64,000 nucleotides of DNA from Pseudomonas crudilactis (GTDB lineage Bacteria > Pseudomonadota > Gammaproteobacteria > Pseudomonadales > Pseudomonadaceae), in assembly GCF_013433315.1 (NCBI RefSeq), contig NZ_WXVV01000002.1:124001-188000 (forward strand), written 5' to 3'. Positions within the stretch are counted from its first letter, which is position 1. The number at the start of each line of letters is the position of its first letter. Of this stretch, positions 44,947-53,944 are shown piece by piece. The position numbers were made by a program, and so were the translations under genes. The notes below the pieces were generated by a model. It was not told the origin of the DNA and ran no database searches. It saw only the letters and a program-made list of their open reading frames with translations.

Positions 44947-47604
44947 TCAGGCGAACTCGCACGTCACGCTGGCTTCACCGTCGAGCGTGGCATGCACGCG
45001 CTTGAGGCTTTCGCCGGTGGCCATGGCGTCGAGCAGACGATCCGCAACCAGCGGCAAAACGTGCTGGTCGAGCAGATGGTCGATCAGACGCGCGCCGCTG
45101 TCGCTTTGCGTGCAGCGCTCGGACAGGTGATCGACGAGGTTCTGGCACCAGCTGAAATCCAGCTGACGACGGTTGAGGCGCTCGCCGAGACGACCGAGTT
45201 TGATCTCGATCAGCTCGCGCAGCACCGGGCCGCCGACCGGGTAGTACGGCACCACTTTCATCCGCGCCAGCAGCGCCGGTTTGAAGTGTTTGCTGAGCAC
45301 CGGGCGAATGGTTTCTTCGAGGACTTCAGCAGTCGGCCGTGCGCCGTTTTCGCAGAGGTCGCTGATCTTGTCGCTACCGAGGTTCGAGGTCATCAGGATC
45401 AACGTATTGCGGAAGTCGATCTCGCGACCTTCGCCGTCGTTGGCCACGCCTTTGTCGAAGATTTGGTAGAACAGGTTGAGCACGTCCGGATCAGCCTTCT
45501 CGACTTCATCGAGCAGCACCACCGAGTACGGTTTCTGCCGCACGGCTTCGGTGAGCATGCCGCCTTCGCCGTAACCGACGTAGCCCGGTGGCGCGCCGAT
45601 CAGGCGGGAAACGGTGTGTTTCTCCTGGAACTCGGACATGTTGATGGTGGTGATGAAACGATCACCGCCATACAGCAAGTCAGCGAGGGCCAGTGCAGTT
45701 TCGGTTTTACCGACGCCGCTCGGGCCAACCAGCAGGAACACGCCGACCGGTGCGTCCGGTTTGTTCAGGCCGGCAGCGGTGGCGCGCATCGAGCGGTCCA
45801 GTGCGTGCACGGCTTGTTCCTGACCACGGATGCGCGTGCGCAGGTCGGTGGCGAAACTGGCGACTTTGGCGTTGTGTTCGCGAGCCAGTTGCGCCAATGG
45901 CACGCCGGTCCAGGCACTGATCACTTCGGCGACCAGACGCGGGCACACTTCGAAGCTGACCAGACGCTCTTTGACTTGGGCGGCGGTCAGGGCGCTGTGG
46001 GTTTCGTTGAGTTGGGCTTCCAGCGCTTCGACGCTTTGGCCTTCTTCGACTTCGGCGGCAACGGTTTCGATCACGGTGCCTTCAGCGTCTTCTTCAACGG
46101 TCACCACTGGCTCAACGGCTGCCGCTTCGCGGGCCTTGGCCAGTTGCTGACGCAGTTCCAGCAGGCGCTCGGCCAGTTGTTTCTGCTCAGTCCACAGGGT
46201 TTCCAGCGCGACCATTTCGTCTTCGGCTTCGTCGAGACGAGCTTCCAGTGCGTCCAGCGCTTCGTGGTCGATCAGCAAGCCAGCTTCGGCATCGCGGCGC
46301 AGGGCCTGACGCTGACGGCCACCTTCAGCCAGTTCGCCACGCAGGCGCTCCAGACTTTCCGGGGCAGCGGCGAGGCTGATGCGTACGCGGGCACACGCGG
46401 TGTCGAGGACGTCGACGGCTTTGTCCGGCAGTTGCCGACCGGCCAGGTAACGTGCGGACAGTTCAGCGGCCGAGACCACCGCGTCATCACGCAGGTAGAT
46501 GCCGTGGCTTTTCTCGTAGACCTGGGCCAGACCACGGAGGATGGTCACCGCTTCGCTGACGGTCGGTTCGTGCAGTTGCACCGGTTGGAAACGACGGGCC
46601 AGCGCCGGGTCTTTCTCGAAGTATTTCTTGTACTCGGCCCAAGTGGTGGCGGCGATGGTGCGCAATTCGCCACGGGCCAGCGCTGGCTTCAGCAGGTTGG
46701 CCGCGTCGGAACCGCCGGCATTGCCGCCCGCGCCGATCAGGGTATGGGCTTCGTCGATGAACAGAATGATCGGTTTTGGCGAAGCTTTGACTTCGTCGAT
46801 CACGCCTTTGAGGCGACGTTCGAACTCACCTTTGACGCTGGCGCCGGCCTGCAACAGGCCCATGTCCAGCGACAGCAGTTCAACGCCTTTGAGCACTTGC
46901 GGCACTTCACCGGCGGCGATGCGCGAAGCCAGGCCTTCGACGATGGCGGTCTTGCCGACACCGGCCTCACCAACGACGATCGGGTTGTTCTTGCGGCGAC
47001 GGGCGAGGATGTCGACCATTTGGCGAATGGCGCCGTCACGGCACAGCACCGGGTCGAGTTTGCCGTCACGGGCCTGTTGGGTCAGGTTGTGGGTGAAGCG
47101 CTGCAACAGCGATTCGCCCTGCGCGGCCGGTTTACCACTGGCCGCCGGTTGTTCCTTTTGCGACAGGGCAAATTCTTTCAGGCGATCGATGTTCAGCTTG
47201 GCGAGCAGCGGCTGATAACGGCTGCCGGCGTAGCGCATCGGGTTGCGCAGCAGCGCGAGGATCAGCGCCGCATCTTCAACCTGGGTCTGGCCCAATTCGA
47301 GGTTGGCCACCAGCAGCGCATCTTGCAGCCACTGCACCAGTTCCGGGGCGAACACCGGGTTGCGCGAAGCACTGTGTTCGACGCGCGATTGCAGCGCGGC
47401 GCTCAGTTCGCCGGCGTCGACGTCGGCATCCTGCAGTGCGCGCGACAGCAAGCCGTTCGGACGCTCGAGCAGGCCGAGCATCAAATCTTCGACGAGGATC
47501 TTGCTGCCACCACGGGCCACGCAACGCTCGGCAGAACGTTCCAGATCACGACGGGTTTCGGCGTCCAGCGCCTGGATGAGTTGTTGCAGGTCTACGTTGA
47601 TCAT
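44947..47604 (-). CDS. clpV: T6SS sheath-disassembly ATPase ClpV (TssH)
   Basis: ClpV is the AAA+ unfoldase that takes apart the contracted TssBC sheath. The 885-residue protein has an N-terminal repeat domain that binds TssC, two nucleotide-binding domains (GEAGVGKTAIVEG and GPSGVGKTETAL) and a coiled middle domain rich in Glu/Gln (about 400-520). Length and motif order match TssH rather than ClpB. Start supported by AAGGA. Confidence 0.95.
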   Translation of the reverse strand: MINVDLQQLIQALDAETRRDLERSAERCVARGGSKILVEDLMLGLLERPNGLLSRALQDADVDAGELSAALQSRVEHSASRNPVFAPELVQWLQDALLVANLELGQTQVEDAALILALLRNPMRYAGSRYQPLLAKLNIDRLKEFALSQKEQPAASGKPAAQGESLLQRFTHNLTQQARDGKLDPVLCRDGAIRQMVDILARRRKNNPIVVGEAGVGKTAIVEGLASRIAAGEVPQVLKGVELLSLDMGLLQAGASVKGEFERRLKGVIDEVKASPKPIILFIDEAHTLIGAGGNAGGSDAANLLKPALARGELRTIAATTWAEYKKYFEKDPALARRFQPVQLHEPTVSEAVTILRGLAQVYEKSHGIYLRDDAVVSAAELSARYLAGRQLPDKAVDVLDTACARVRISLAAAPESLERLRGELAEGGRQRQALRRDAEAGLLIDHEALDALEARLDEAEDEMVALETLWTEQKQLAERLLELRQQLAKAREAAAVEPVVTVEEDAEGTVIETVAAEVEEGQSVEALEAQLNETHSALTAAQVKERLVSFEVCPRLVAEVISAWTGVPLAQLAREHNAKVASFATDLRTRIRGQEQAVHALDRSMRATAAGLNKPDAPVGVFLLVGPSGVGKTETALALADLLYGGDRFITTINMSEFQEKHTVSRLIGAPPGYVGYGEGGMLTEAVRQKPYSVVLLDEVEKADPDVLNLFYQIFDKGVANDGEGREIDFRNTLILMTSNLGSDKISDLCENGARPTAEVLEETIRPVLSKHFKPALLARMKVVPYYPVGGPVLRELIEIKLGRLGERLNRRQLDFSWCQNLVDHLSERCTQSDSGARLIDHLLDQHVLPLVADRLLDAMATGESLKRVHATLDGEASVTCEFA

Positions 47605-47615
47605 GGCTCACGTCC

Positions 47616-48623
47616 TTAATGAATTTTGCTGCCCAGGGTCACCACGCCGTCCGCTTTTTCGCGGCCCAGCCAACTGGTCCAACCGAGGCGACAGGCGTTC
47701 TGCTCACCGATGCGCAGTTCGCGGATTTCTTCCTGGCGCAGAACCAGGCGGATGTCGTAATCGAGCGGGTCACGCAAGGTGAACCGCACCAGCGCGCAGA
47801 GCGGCTGGTAACCGAAACCGATCGGCAGGAATTCATGGAATCGCTGCCAGTCGAGTTCGGTGATGTGAATGCGGAATTTGCCGCTGCGGTCGCGCACGTG
47901 TTCCCCGAGCACCAGGTCTTCACCGAGCAGGCTGTTGGCGCGGCCCAAACGATTGCGCTGCTCTTCGAGAATTTCTACGCGGCGCTCGATGCACTGCTCG
48001 ATGACCAGGTCTTCGTGCTTGAAGTAGTAACGCAGCACGGCTTCGATCAGCGCCGCCGAGTGCGCGCGCAGGCTGAGCAAACCGAGATACGGCAGCAGGC
48101 GTTTCCAGTTGAGTTCCTTGGCCTTGCGGATCTCTTCGCCACCGAGGCCGATCAGGGCAAACAGCTGCGAGGAGAACGGGTCAATCGCCCCGCTCTGGAA
48201 GCTCGCGCGGTAGCGGTACTTGCGCCAGATCGGCAGCATCAGCCGTTGCAGGCGATGGTGGAACAGGTCGAGGAAGTTACGTGTCGGGTTGCCGTCCTCG
48301 CTGTCGCCCAAGGCTTGTTCGCCATAGAACGCCGGCAGCGGCGAGCCGGAACCGACCAGGCCGATCAGGTTGAAACGCATGCGCGCGCGCATCTGCCCGT
48401 GTTCTTCGAAAAACTCGACGCGATCGACGTCGCTGCGCGGAAAACCGAGGCTCGGGTTGGCCTGGAACTCCACGTGGTCGTACAGATCGTCTTCGCTCAG
48501 GTGCGGGTGTGCTTCGCGCAGCCGGTCGATCACCAGCAGCACGGCCTGAAACAGCGAGTACTCGCGTATTACCTTGGTCAGCCCGCTTAAAGCAGGGGCT
48601 GCAGGCCCATACGTGGTGTCCAT
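47616..48623 (-). CDS. tssG: T6SS baseplate protein TssG
   Basis: TssG combines with TssF, TssE and TssK to form the baseplate wedge. The 335-residue protein has the family signature FFEEHGQMRARMRFNLIGLV and GSGSPLPAFYGEQAL followed by FLDLFHHRL. Its first 37 bases lie inside the end of tssF, so translation is coupled. clpV follows after 11 bases. Confidence 0.95.
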   Translation of the reverse strand: MDTTYGPAAPALSGLTKVIREYSLFQAVLLVIDRLREAHPHLSEDDLYDHVEFQANPSLGFPRSDVDRVEFFEEHGQMRARMRFNLIGLVGSGSPLPAFYGEQALGDSEDGNPTRNFLDLFHHRLQRLMLPIWRKYRYRASFQSGAIDPFSSQLFALIGLGGEEIRKAKELNWKRLLPYLGLLSLRAHSAALIEAVLRYYFKHEDLVIEQCIERRVEILEEQRNRLGRANSLLGEDLVLGEHVRDRSGKFRIHITELDWQRFHEFLPIGFGYQPLCALVRFTLRDPLDYDIRLVLRQEEIRELRIGEQNACRLGWTSWLGREKADGVVTLGSKIH

Positions 48624-50374
48624 TGGTACACCTCTCCCTGTGTGCTTTTTACGCGCAGCTCATGGAATGAATTGAGACTGGCGTAAAGCGCGAAAAACTC
48701 GTTAAGAACCGAAGCGAAAACGAACAGGTCGCCTTCGCCGATGTACCCTTCCGGGTCGATGGTCAGTTCGGTGCGCAAACCGCGCACCGGCAACCCACGG
48801 TGCAAGCGGTCAACGTGGTGATGCTTGATGTGCTTGAGGCCGCCAAGCAGGCGTTTGCTGACCTTCTCCGCGTGCTGGTCGTAGTAGCGCGGCAGGTCGT
48901 AGGTTTCGAGAATCACCTTCAACGCATTGACGTCGGCCAGCGACAGATAGTTAAGCGACATGTTGCTGATCAGCTTCCACAGGAAGTCTCGGTTCAGCGG
49001 CGGCGCGAAGCTGGAAGTGGCCGGGGTAATGTTGCGGAAGCTCAAGAACTCCGGCGTCTCTTCACTGGCCATGCAGATGTCGCCGAGCTTGAGCTTGCGC
49101 GGCAGGTTCTGGTTGGTGCACATCAGCTCGATCGACAGGGTTTCGTGGGCTTCGGTATGGCGAATACCGAAGCTCAGGTAGGTGTCGAGGCCGTCGTGCA
49201 GCAAGGACGAACGCTGGCGGATGCTGTAGTGCGGACGGCTGTTGGGCACGTCGAAACTCGGGTCGTGCTCGAAGGATTCGAACGGCACATACTCCTGATA
49301 ACCAAGGCCACCAGGCTTCCAGCCAGTCACGGTTTCCACCGAGAACACGCCGCAGTTTTCCAGATCGTATTCCGCCGGCAGCAACAGGTATTCGTCCTGC
49401 TTGCCGTCGAGGCGGATCGGCAGCGCGTCGTGGGCGAACAGGTTGGCAATCGGCGTGCAGAACAGCTTGACGTTATCCAGGGTCGGCCGCATGCGCATGA
49501 TGCCGCTCTTGCGGATATCGAAGCGCAGTTCGAGGCCACGCATCTGCTTGAGGGTGTCTTCCGGCAGCGCGTTGATGATGTCCAGACCGTTGACGTCGAC
49601 GAACAGGAATTTGTCCTGGAAGGCGAAATATTCCTGCAGGTAGCGATAGCCGCGGAAGGTGTTCAGCGGATACGGGATCAGCGCTTCTTCTTCGGCAAAG
49701 CCCACCGGTTTGACCCGATCACCGGGAATCTTGAACGCCATCGGCTTGCCACTGACACCATCGATTGGCTTGCCGGCACCGTCGAGCGGGATCAACTCGA
49801 TGCCTTCGAGGTTGCGCAGCAGGCTCAGGTAGAGCATCTGGCTGATGTAGCGCTCACCGGCAAAGTGCAAACGCAGCTTGCTCAGTTCCAGCTCACCGAG
49901 GTGGCCGTCGGCACTCATTTCCAGACGCAGGCTGAGCAGCGAGCCGTCGCCCTTCACCGAGTAATTCAGCGCGGCCAGATCCAGCGGCAAGACTTCGGTC
50001 GGGTAGCAAGTACGGAAGCGGCAACGCACGTCTTCGATCGGTTTGCTTTCAATCGGTGTATCACGCTCGACGCGCAACGCAGGCCCGGAACGCTTGAGCG
50101 GATCGAACTGCAAAATGCTGAACGCCGGCAGCGGGCGCATGTAGTTCGGCCACAGCAACTGCATCAGCGAATGGCTGAGTTCCGGCAGCTCGTCATCGAG
50201 CTTCTGGCGCAGACGCCCAGTCAGAAACGCAAAGCCTTCGAGCAACCGCTCCACATCCGGATCCCGCCCGGCCTGCCCCAGATACGGCGCCAACGCCGGA
50301 CTACGCTCGGCGAAACGGCGACCGAGTTGGCGCAGTGCGGTGAGTTCGCTTTGGTAGTAGTGGTTAAAGGACAC
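48587..50374 (-). CDS. tssF: T6SS baseplate protein TssF
   Basis: This 595-residue baseplate protein opens SFNHYYQSELTALRQLGRRF and has the family motifs DPDVERLLEGFAFLTGRLRQ and LMQLLWPNYMRPLPAF. The start is a GTG at 50374 with AGG six bases upstream. That Shine-Dalgarno lies in CAGGCAGGT, which is the exact complement of the end of the upstream 68-residue gene (see findings). Size is normal. Confidence 0.95.
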   Translation of the reverse strand: MSFNHYYQSELTALRQLGRRFAERSPALAPYLGQAGRDPDVERLLEGFAFLTGRLRQKLDDELPELSHSLMQLLWPNYMRPLPAFSILQFDPLKRSGPALRVERDTPIESKPIEDVRCRFRTCYPTEVLPLDLAALNYSVKGDGSLLSLRLEMSADGHLGELELSKLRLHFAGERYISQMLYLSLLRNLEGIELIPLDGAGKPIDGVSGKPMAFKIPGDRVKPVGFAEEEALIPYPLNTFRGYRYLQEYFAFQDKFLFVDVNGLDIINALPEDTLKQMRGLELRFDIRKSGIMRMRPTLDNVKLFCTPIANLFAHDALPIRLDGKQDEYLLLPAEYDLENCGVFSVETVTGWKPGGLGYQEYVPFESFEHDPSFDVPNSRPHYSIRQRSSLLHDGLDTYLSFGIRHTEAHETLSIELMCTNQNLPRKLKLGDICMASEETPEFLSFRNITPATSSFAPPLNRDFLWKLISNMSLNYLSLADVNALKVILETYDLPRYYDQHAEKVSKRLLGGLKHIKHHHVDRLHRGLPVRGLRTELTIDPEGYIGEGDLFVFASVLNEFFALYASLNSFHELRVKSTQGEVYQWTPRMGLQPLL

Positions 50375-50379
50375 GGGTT

Positions 50380-50509
50380 ACCTGCCTGTGGTTGGAATCG
50401 GGGAAATCTGATGGCTGGTGCAATTCTGCGCTGTTCGTGCGACTGGCATACTCGAGAGTTCGAGAGAAATCGCCAGTCTTCGACAGCCGAAAAATCATCT
50501 CAGGCAGGT
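50380..50509 (-). promoter_or_regulatory. Long-range inverted repeat over the tssF Shine-Dalgarno
   Basis: On the leftward transcript, ACCTGCCTG (50509-50501), which is part of the last codons and stop of the small membrane-protein gene, is perfectly complementary to CAGGCAGGT (50388-50380), which contains the tssF Shine-Dalgarno. Between the arms, GACTGGC/GCCAGTC (50441-50478) encloses CTCGA/TCGAG. The folding is read directly from the sequence; a regulatory role is inferred. Confidence 0.45.
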
Positions 50510-50706
50510 GACTGGTTCAAATAAATACTTCCAACCACGTGCATAATCGGAATCATCATCACGCACACGAACATCATGATTTTATGCGTCTTCTTTTCCC
50601 TGACTCGCGCAGAAATCCCGGACAAAGCAACTACCAAGCAAATAATTGCCAAAGTGCCAAACAAATCGCTATCAGCCACTCCGGCCAAGTAACCTTGAAT
50701 AGTCAC
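50500..50706 (-). CDS. Small two-helix membrane protein (candidate immunity)
   Basis: This 68-residue protein starts at a GTG that overlaps the preceding stop codon (GTGA). It has two hydrophobic helices, about residues 14-34 (LFGTLAIICLVVALSGISA) and 42-62 (IMMFVCVMMIPIMHVVGSIY), with a basic loop between, so it should be an inner-membrane hairpin. Its position as the last gene of a PAAR-enzyme-small gene module suggests an immunity protein for the upstream enzyme. No family recognised. Confidence 0.6.
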   Translation of the reverse strand: MTIQGYLAGVADSDLFGTLAIICLVVALSGISARVREKKTHKIMMFVCVMMIPIMHVVGSIYLNQSPA

Positions 50707-51506
50707 TTATTGAACTCCATGAAATTCCATCGATAAAACAAAAAAATACTCAAAAAATCTTCGGCCATTGAGCCGGTGCTGAGATTTTTATAATTCCAAC
50801 CTGCTTCAGCCTTTCGATAAAGCCCGGTCTCGATCAGCATGCCCGCGTACCCAGAGTTCTGCGGGTCAGCCATGTTTGCACCCATCCACTTCTGTATCGT
50901 TGTGATTGGACGAAAGCTGGCACCAGAGGTATTTCCTTGCCGGATCTCAATTTCCGTTTCAGTAATACGGACAACCATCTGAATGTGGTGCGCGAGATCA
51001 CCTGGACGATCCTTCGCCTGCGCTAGGATATCGCCAGGTAACAATCCCTCTACGGACTCCACTGCCAAGGTGTTTTCACCGACTCGCTGCATGTCGGGAG
51101 CACCGTAAGTCAACATAACCATTTCACTGAATCCAAACATATTGGACGCATATCTGTCATGGTTCGCTGCCGCGTAGTTCTCCATGTTACGGTATGTTCG
51201 GACACCCGTTTTCAACTTGACGGGTAGCCCACGCTTCGACGCGAACTCACACAACACCCTAAGTGCAAAATCTTCGCACGTAAATTTATTGTTAGTGACT
51301 GCGCCTTCTCTGTTCCAATACTGTTCATTGATCAATTTTTCTGCAATCAATGGCGCATCACTGTGAAAGTCGGCGACGTCTGCATCAGTCCAAAAAGCCG
51401 TTGTTTTCCAAAAAACCTTATAGGTCACTTTTTTTGGAGTCTTGTCCGCTTTCGGAGTCAAAGCAACCGAGCGAGCCATTAACGTCGACAGAACTTCTGC
51501 ACTCAT
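50703..51506 (-). CDS. NlpC/P60-like cysteine hydrolase, probable T6SS effector
   Basis: This 267-residue protein has no signal peptide. It shows an NlpC/P60/CHAP-like layout: a Cys in KFTCEDFALRVL (C77) at the start of a helix, a later LLPGDIL strand, then LAHHIQMVV (H173/H174) and a polar EIRQGNTSG segment. These fit a Cys-His amidase or peptidase that might cut peptidoglycan stem peptides. It overlaps the PAAR gene upstream and the small membrane-protein gene downstream by four bases each, so it is a PAAR-delivered cargo effector by inference. It does not clearly match Tae1-4 as I remember them. Confidence 0.65.
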   Translation of the reverse strand: MSAEVLSTLMARSVALTPKADKTPKKVTYKVFWKTTAFWTDADVADFHSDAPLIAEKLINEQYWNREGAVTNNKFTCEDFALRVLCEFASKRGLPVKLKTGVRTYRNMENYAAANHDRYASNMFGFSEMVMLTYGAPDMQRVGENTLAVESVEGLLPGDILAQAKDRPGDLAHHIQMVVRITETEIEIRQGNTSGASFRPITTIQKWMGANMADPQNSGYAGMLIETGLYRKAEAGWNYKNLSTGSMAEDFLSIFLFYRWNFMEFNK

Positions 51507-52015
51507 AGTGCCGTTCCATCAATCGCTGCGTGGAAGTCGAAAGTTTCACCCTCTTTTCCTCCGACTAACTCGGTTCTGCCCATTGCATCACTTTGACCGG
51601 TGATGACTTTCCCTTTGGAGGTTGTAATTTGATAAGGAATATCCGACAGCGGATTTCCATCCTGATCTTCCATCACCACCTGTTGTGTATGTGAAAACAG
51701 CATCAGCGGCAACGGCGGCACAAACGGCGCCGGCGAATGCGAATTCCCGATAATCACCGTCGAAGACCCAGCCGTAACCTTGTTGCCGTGGGAGCCCACG
51801 GAATCAACAGTGACAGCAGACTTGCCGTTGATTTTTACCGTCGTCGCCAAACCGCCGACCATCGCACCACCACACGCCGAGGCATCGCCTTGGCGGGCGG
51901 CCGCGAGGCCGTCGAAGAACACGTCGCCGGAACCGGCGGCGATCGGGTTGGTACCGTGGCCTGGAAGTGGGCAAGCGGTGGGGTCGGATACGCGTGCTGC
52001 TGGTTTGCCAGACAT
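51503..52015 (-). CDS. PAAR-domain spike tip protein with a C-terminal extension
   Basis: PAAR proteins sharpen the VgrG spike and attach effectors. The 170-residue protein has a PAAR repeat domain (about residues 1-95: ARVSDPTACPLPGHGTNPIA, then GSGDVFFDGLAAARQGD and VDSVGSHGNKVTAGSSTVIIG) and an extension (about 110-170: DGNPLSDIPYQI, then SDAMGRTELV) that resembles a transthyretin-like beta domain. AAGGAG precedes the ATG. It overlaps the downstream enzyme gene by four bases and lies inside the core T6SS operon. Confidence 0.9.
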   Translation of the reverse strand: MSGKPAARVSDPTACPLPGHGTNPIAAGSGDVFFDGLAAARQGDASACGGAMVGGLATTVKINGKSAVTVDSVGSHGNKVTAGSSTVIIGNSHSPAPFVPPLPLMLFSHTQQVVMEDQDGNPLSDIPYQITTSKGKVITGQSDAMGRTELVGGKEGETFDFHAAIDGTAL

Positions 52016-52026
52016 CGGGGATCTCC

Positions 52027-52434
52027 TTAGGTGACCTTCACTTGTCCGCTGCCATCCAGGCGCGCGGAAAAACTGACCTGACGCTTGAACCCTTCAACTT
52101 CCAGCAGGCCTTCGATGCTGAAGGCGAGGCGAAGCTGATCGTGGTCACGCGGCAGGGAAATGACACGCACATTGCTCAGGCGCGGCTCGTAGGCTTCGAT
52201 GAAGTTTTCGATGGCCAGACGGGCCTGACTCAGGGAGTCGTGCAGGCTCAGACGCATGTCATTGAGATCGGGCAACCCGTAGTCGGCCAGCGTTTGCACG
52301 CTGCCGGCCCGGGTGCTGAGCATTTTGGCCAGATGGGCAGCCACTGACGCCATGGCACAAGCCTCAAGGCTGTTGCCCTTGCGTAGTTGCGCGTCGCCGT
52401 TGAGGCGTTCGAACAGGCTGCCGTATCCGTCCAT
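52027..52434 (-). CDS. tssE: T6SS baseplate protein TssE (gp25-like)
   Basis: This 135-residue protein is the gp25-like baseplate component that starts sheath polymerisation. It has the LFERLNGD opening, the YGLPDLNDM segment and YEPRLSNVRV, with the conserved EPR motif. The ATG lies nine bases after tssC's stop. The PAAR gene begins 11 bases downstream. Confidence 0.94.
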   Translation of the reverse strand: MDGYGSLFERLNGDAQLRKGNSLEACAMASVAAHLAKMLSTRAGSVQTLADYGLPDLNDMRLSLHDSLSQARLAIENFIEAYEPRLSNVRVISLPRDHDQLRLAFSIEGLLEVEGFKRQVSFSARLDGSGQVKVT

Positions 52435-52443
52435 GAGTCGCTC

Positions 52444-53919
52444 TTACTCTTTGTCCAGCTTGCCAACCAGCGACAGGGTGAAATCGGCACCCATGTACTT
52501 GAAGTGCGGACGCACGTTCAAGCTCACGCGGTACCAGCCCGGCTCGCCTTCAACGTCGCTGACGATCACTTGCGCAGCGCGCAGCGGACGACGGCCACGG
52601 ACTTCGGCGCTCGGGTTTTCCTGGTCGGCAACGTACTGACGGATCCACTTGTTCAGTTCCAGCTCGAGGTCGGTACGCTCTTTCCACGAACCGAGTTGCT
52701 CGCGCTGCAACACTTTCAAGTAGTGAGCCAGGCGATTGACGATCATCATGTACGGCAGTTGGGTGCCGAGCTTGTAGTTCAGCTCTGCAGCCTTGCCTTC
52801 TGCGCTGATGCCGAAGAACTTCGGCTTCTGCACCGAGCTGGCGGAGAAGAACGCCGCGTTGTCGGAGCCTTTACGCATGGTCAGGGAGATGAAGCCTTCC
52901 TCGGCCAGTTCGTATTCACGACGGTCGGAAACCAGAACTTCAGTAGGAATCTTGGTTTCGATTTCGCCCATGCTTTCGAAGTGGTGCAACGGCAGGTCTT
53001 CAACCGCGCCACCGCTCTGCGGGCCGATGATGTTCGGGCACCAGCGGAATTTGGCGAAGCTGTCGGTCAGCTTGGTGCCGAATGCGTAAGCGGTGTTGCC
53101 CCACAGGTAGTGCTCGTGGCTGTTGGCCACGGTTTCCTTGTACACGAACGATTTGACCGGGTTTTCTTCCGGATCGTACGGGTTACGCAGCAGGAAGCGC
53201 GGCACGGTCAGGCCAACATAACGGGAGTCTTCCGAAGTACGGAAGCTCTGCCATTTGGCGAATTGCGGGCCTTCGAAGTGGTCTTTCAGATCTTTCAGAT
53301 CCGGCAGGCCGGTGAAGCTTTCCAGACCGAAGAATTTCGGGCCGGCAGCAGCGATGAACGGCGCGTGCGACATGCACGAAACGCTGGCCACGTACTGCAT
53401 CAGCTTCACGTCTGGCGAGCTTGGCGACATGTAGTAGTTAGCGATGATCGCGCCCACAGGCTGACCACCGAACTGGCCGTATTCAGCGGTGTAGATGTGC
53501 TTGTACAGGCCCGACTGCATGACTTCCGGCGAATCTTCGAAATCGTCCAGCAGGTCTTCTTTCGAGACGTTGAGGATTTCGATCTTGATGTTTTCGCGGA
53601 AGTTGGTGCGGTCGACCAGCAACTGCAGACCACGCCACGACGATTCCAGAGCCTGGAAGTCCGGGTGGTGCAGGATTTCGTCCATCTGACGGCTGAGCTT
53701 GGCATCGATCTCGGCGATCATGCGATCAACCATGGCCTTCTTGACCGGCTCACCGTTGTTCTGCGGCTTGAGCAGTTCTTCGATGAACGCCGACACACCG
53801 CGCTTGGCGATGTCGTAGGCTTCGTCGTCCGGAGTCAGACGGGTTTCGGCGATGATGCTGTCGAGAATGCTGTACTCGCCGTTGCCGGCGCTCTTCTCTT
53901 GTGCTGCGCTAGTGCTCAT
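52444..53919 (-). CDS. tssC: T6SS sheath protein TssC (large subunit)
   Basis: This 491-residue protein is the large subunit of the contractile sheath. Conserved stretches include LESSWRGLQLLVDRTNF, GAIIANYYMSP, FMSHAPFI-like SCMSHAPFIAAAGP and the C-terminal LYSEFALS-like end region PHFKYMGADFTLSL. It lies directly after tssB (25-base gap) with AAGGA before the ATG. Length is typical. Confidence 0.96.
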   Translation of the reverse strand: MSTSAAQEKSAGNGEYSILDSIIAETRLTPDDEAYDIAKRGVSAFIEELLKPQNNGEPVKKAMVDRMIAEIDAKLSRQMDEILHHPDFQALESSWRGLQLLVDRTNFRENIKIEILNVSKEDLLDDFEDSPEVMQSGLYKHIYTAEYGQFGGQPVGAIIANYYMSPSSPDVKLMQYVASVSCMSHAPFIAAAGPKFFGLESFTGLPDLKDLKDHFEGPQFAKWQSFRTSEDSRYVGLTVPRFLLRNPYDPEENPVKSFVYKETVANSHEHYLWGNTAYAFGTKLTDSFAKFRWCPNIIGPQSGGAVEDLPLHHFESMGEIETKIPTEVLVSDRREYELAEEGFISLTMRKGSDNAAFFSASSVQKPKFFGISAEGKAAELNYKLGTQLPYMMIVNRLAHYLKVLQREQLGSWKERTDLELELNKWIRQYVADQENPSAEVRGRRPLRAAQVIVSDVEGEPGWYRVSLNVRPHFKYMGADFTLSLVGKLDKE

Positions 53920-53944
53920 TGTGTTGGCTTCCTTGGCTGGAGTC

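Noticed and set aside
44929..47619. 896-codon plus-strand frame opposite clpV
   Set aside because: The opposite strand encodes a complete ClpV with both ATPase domains.
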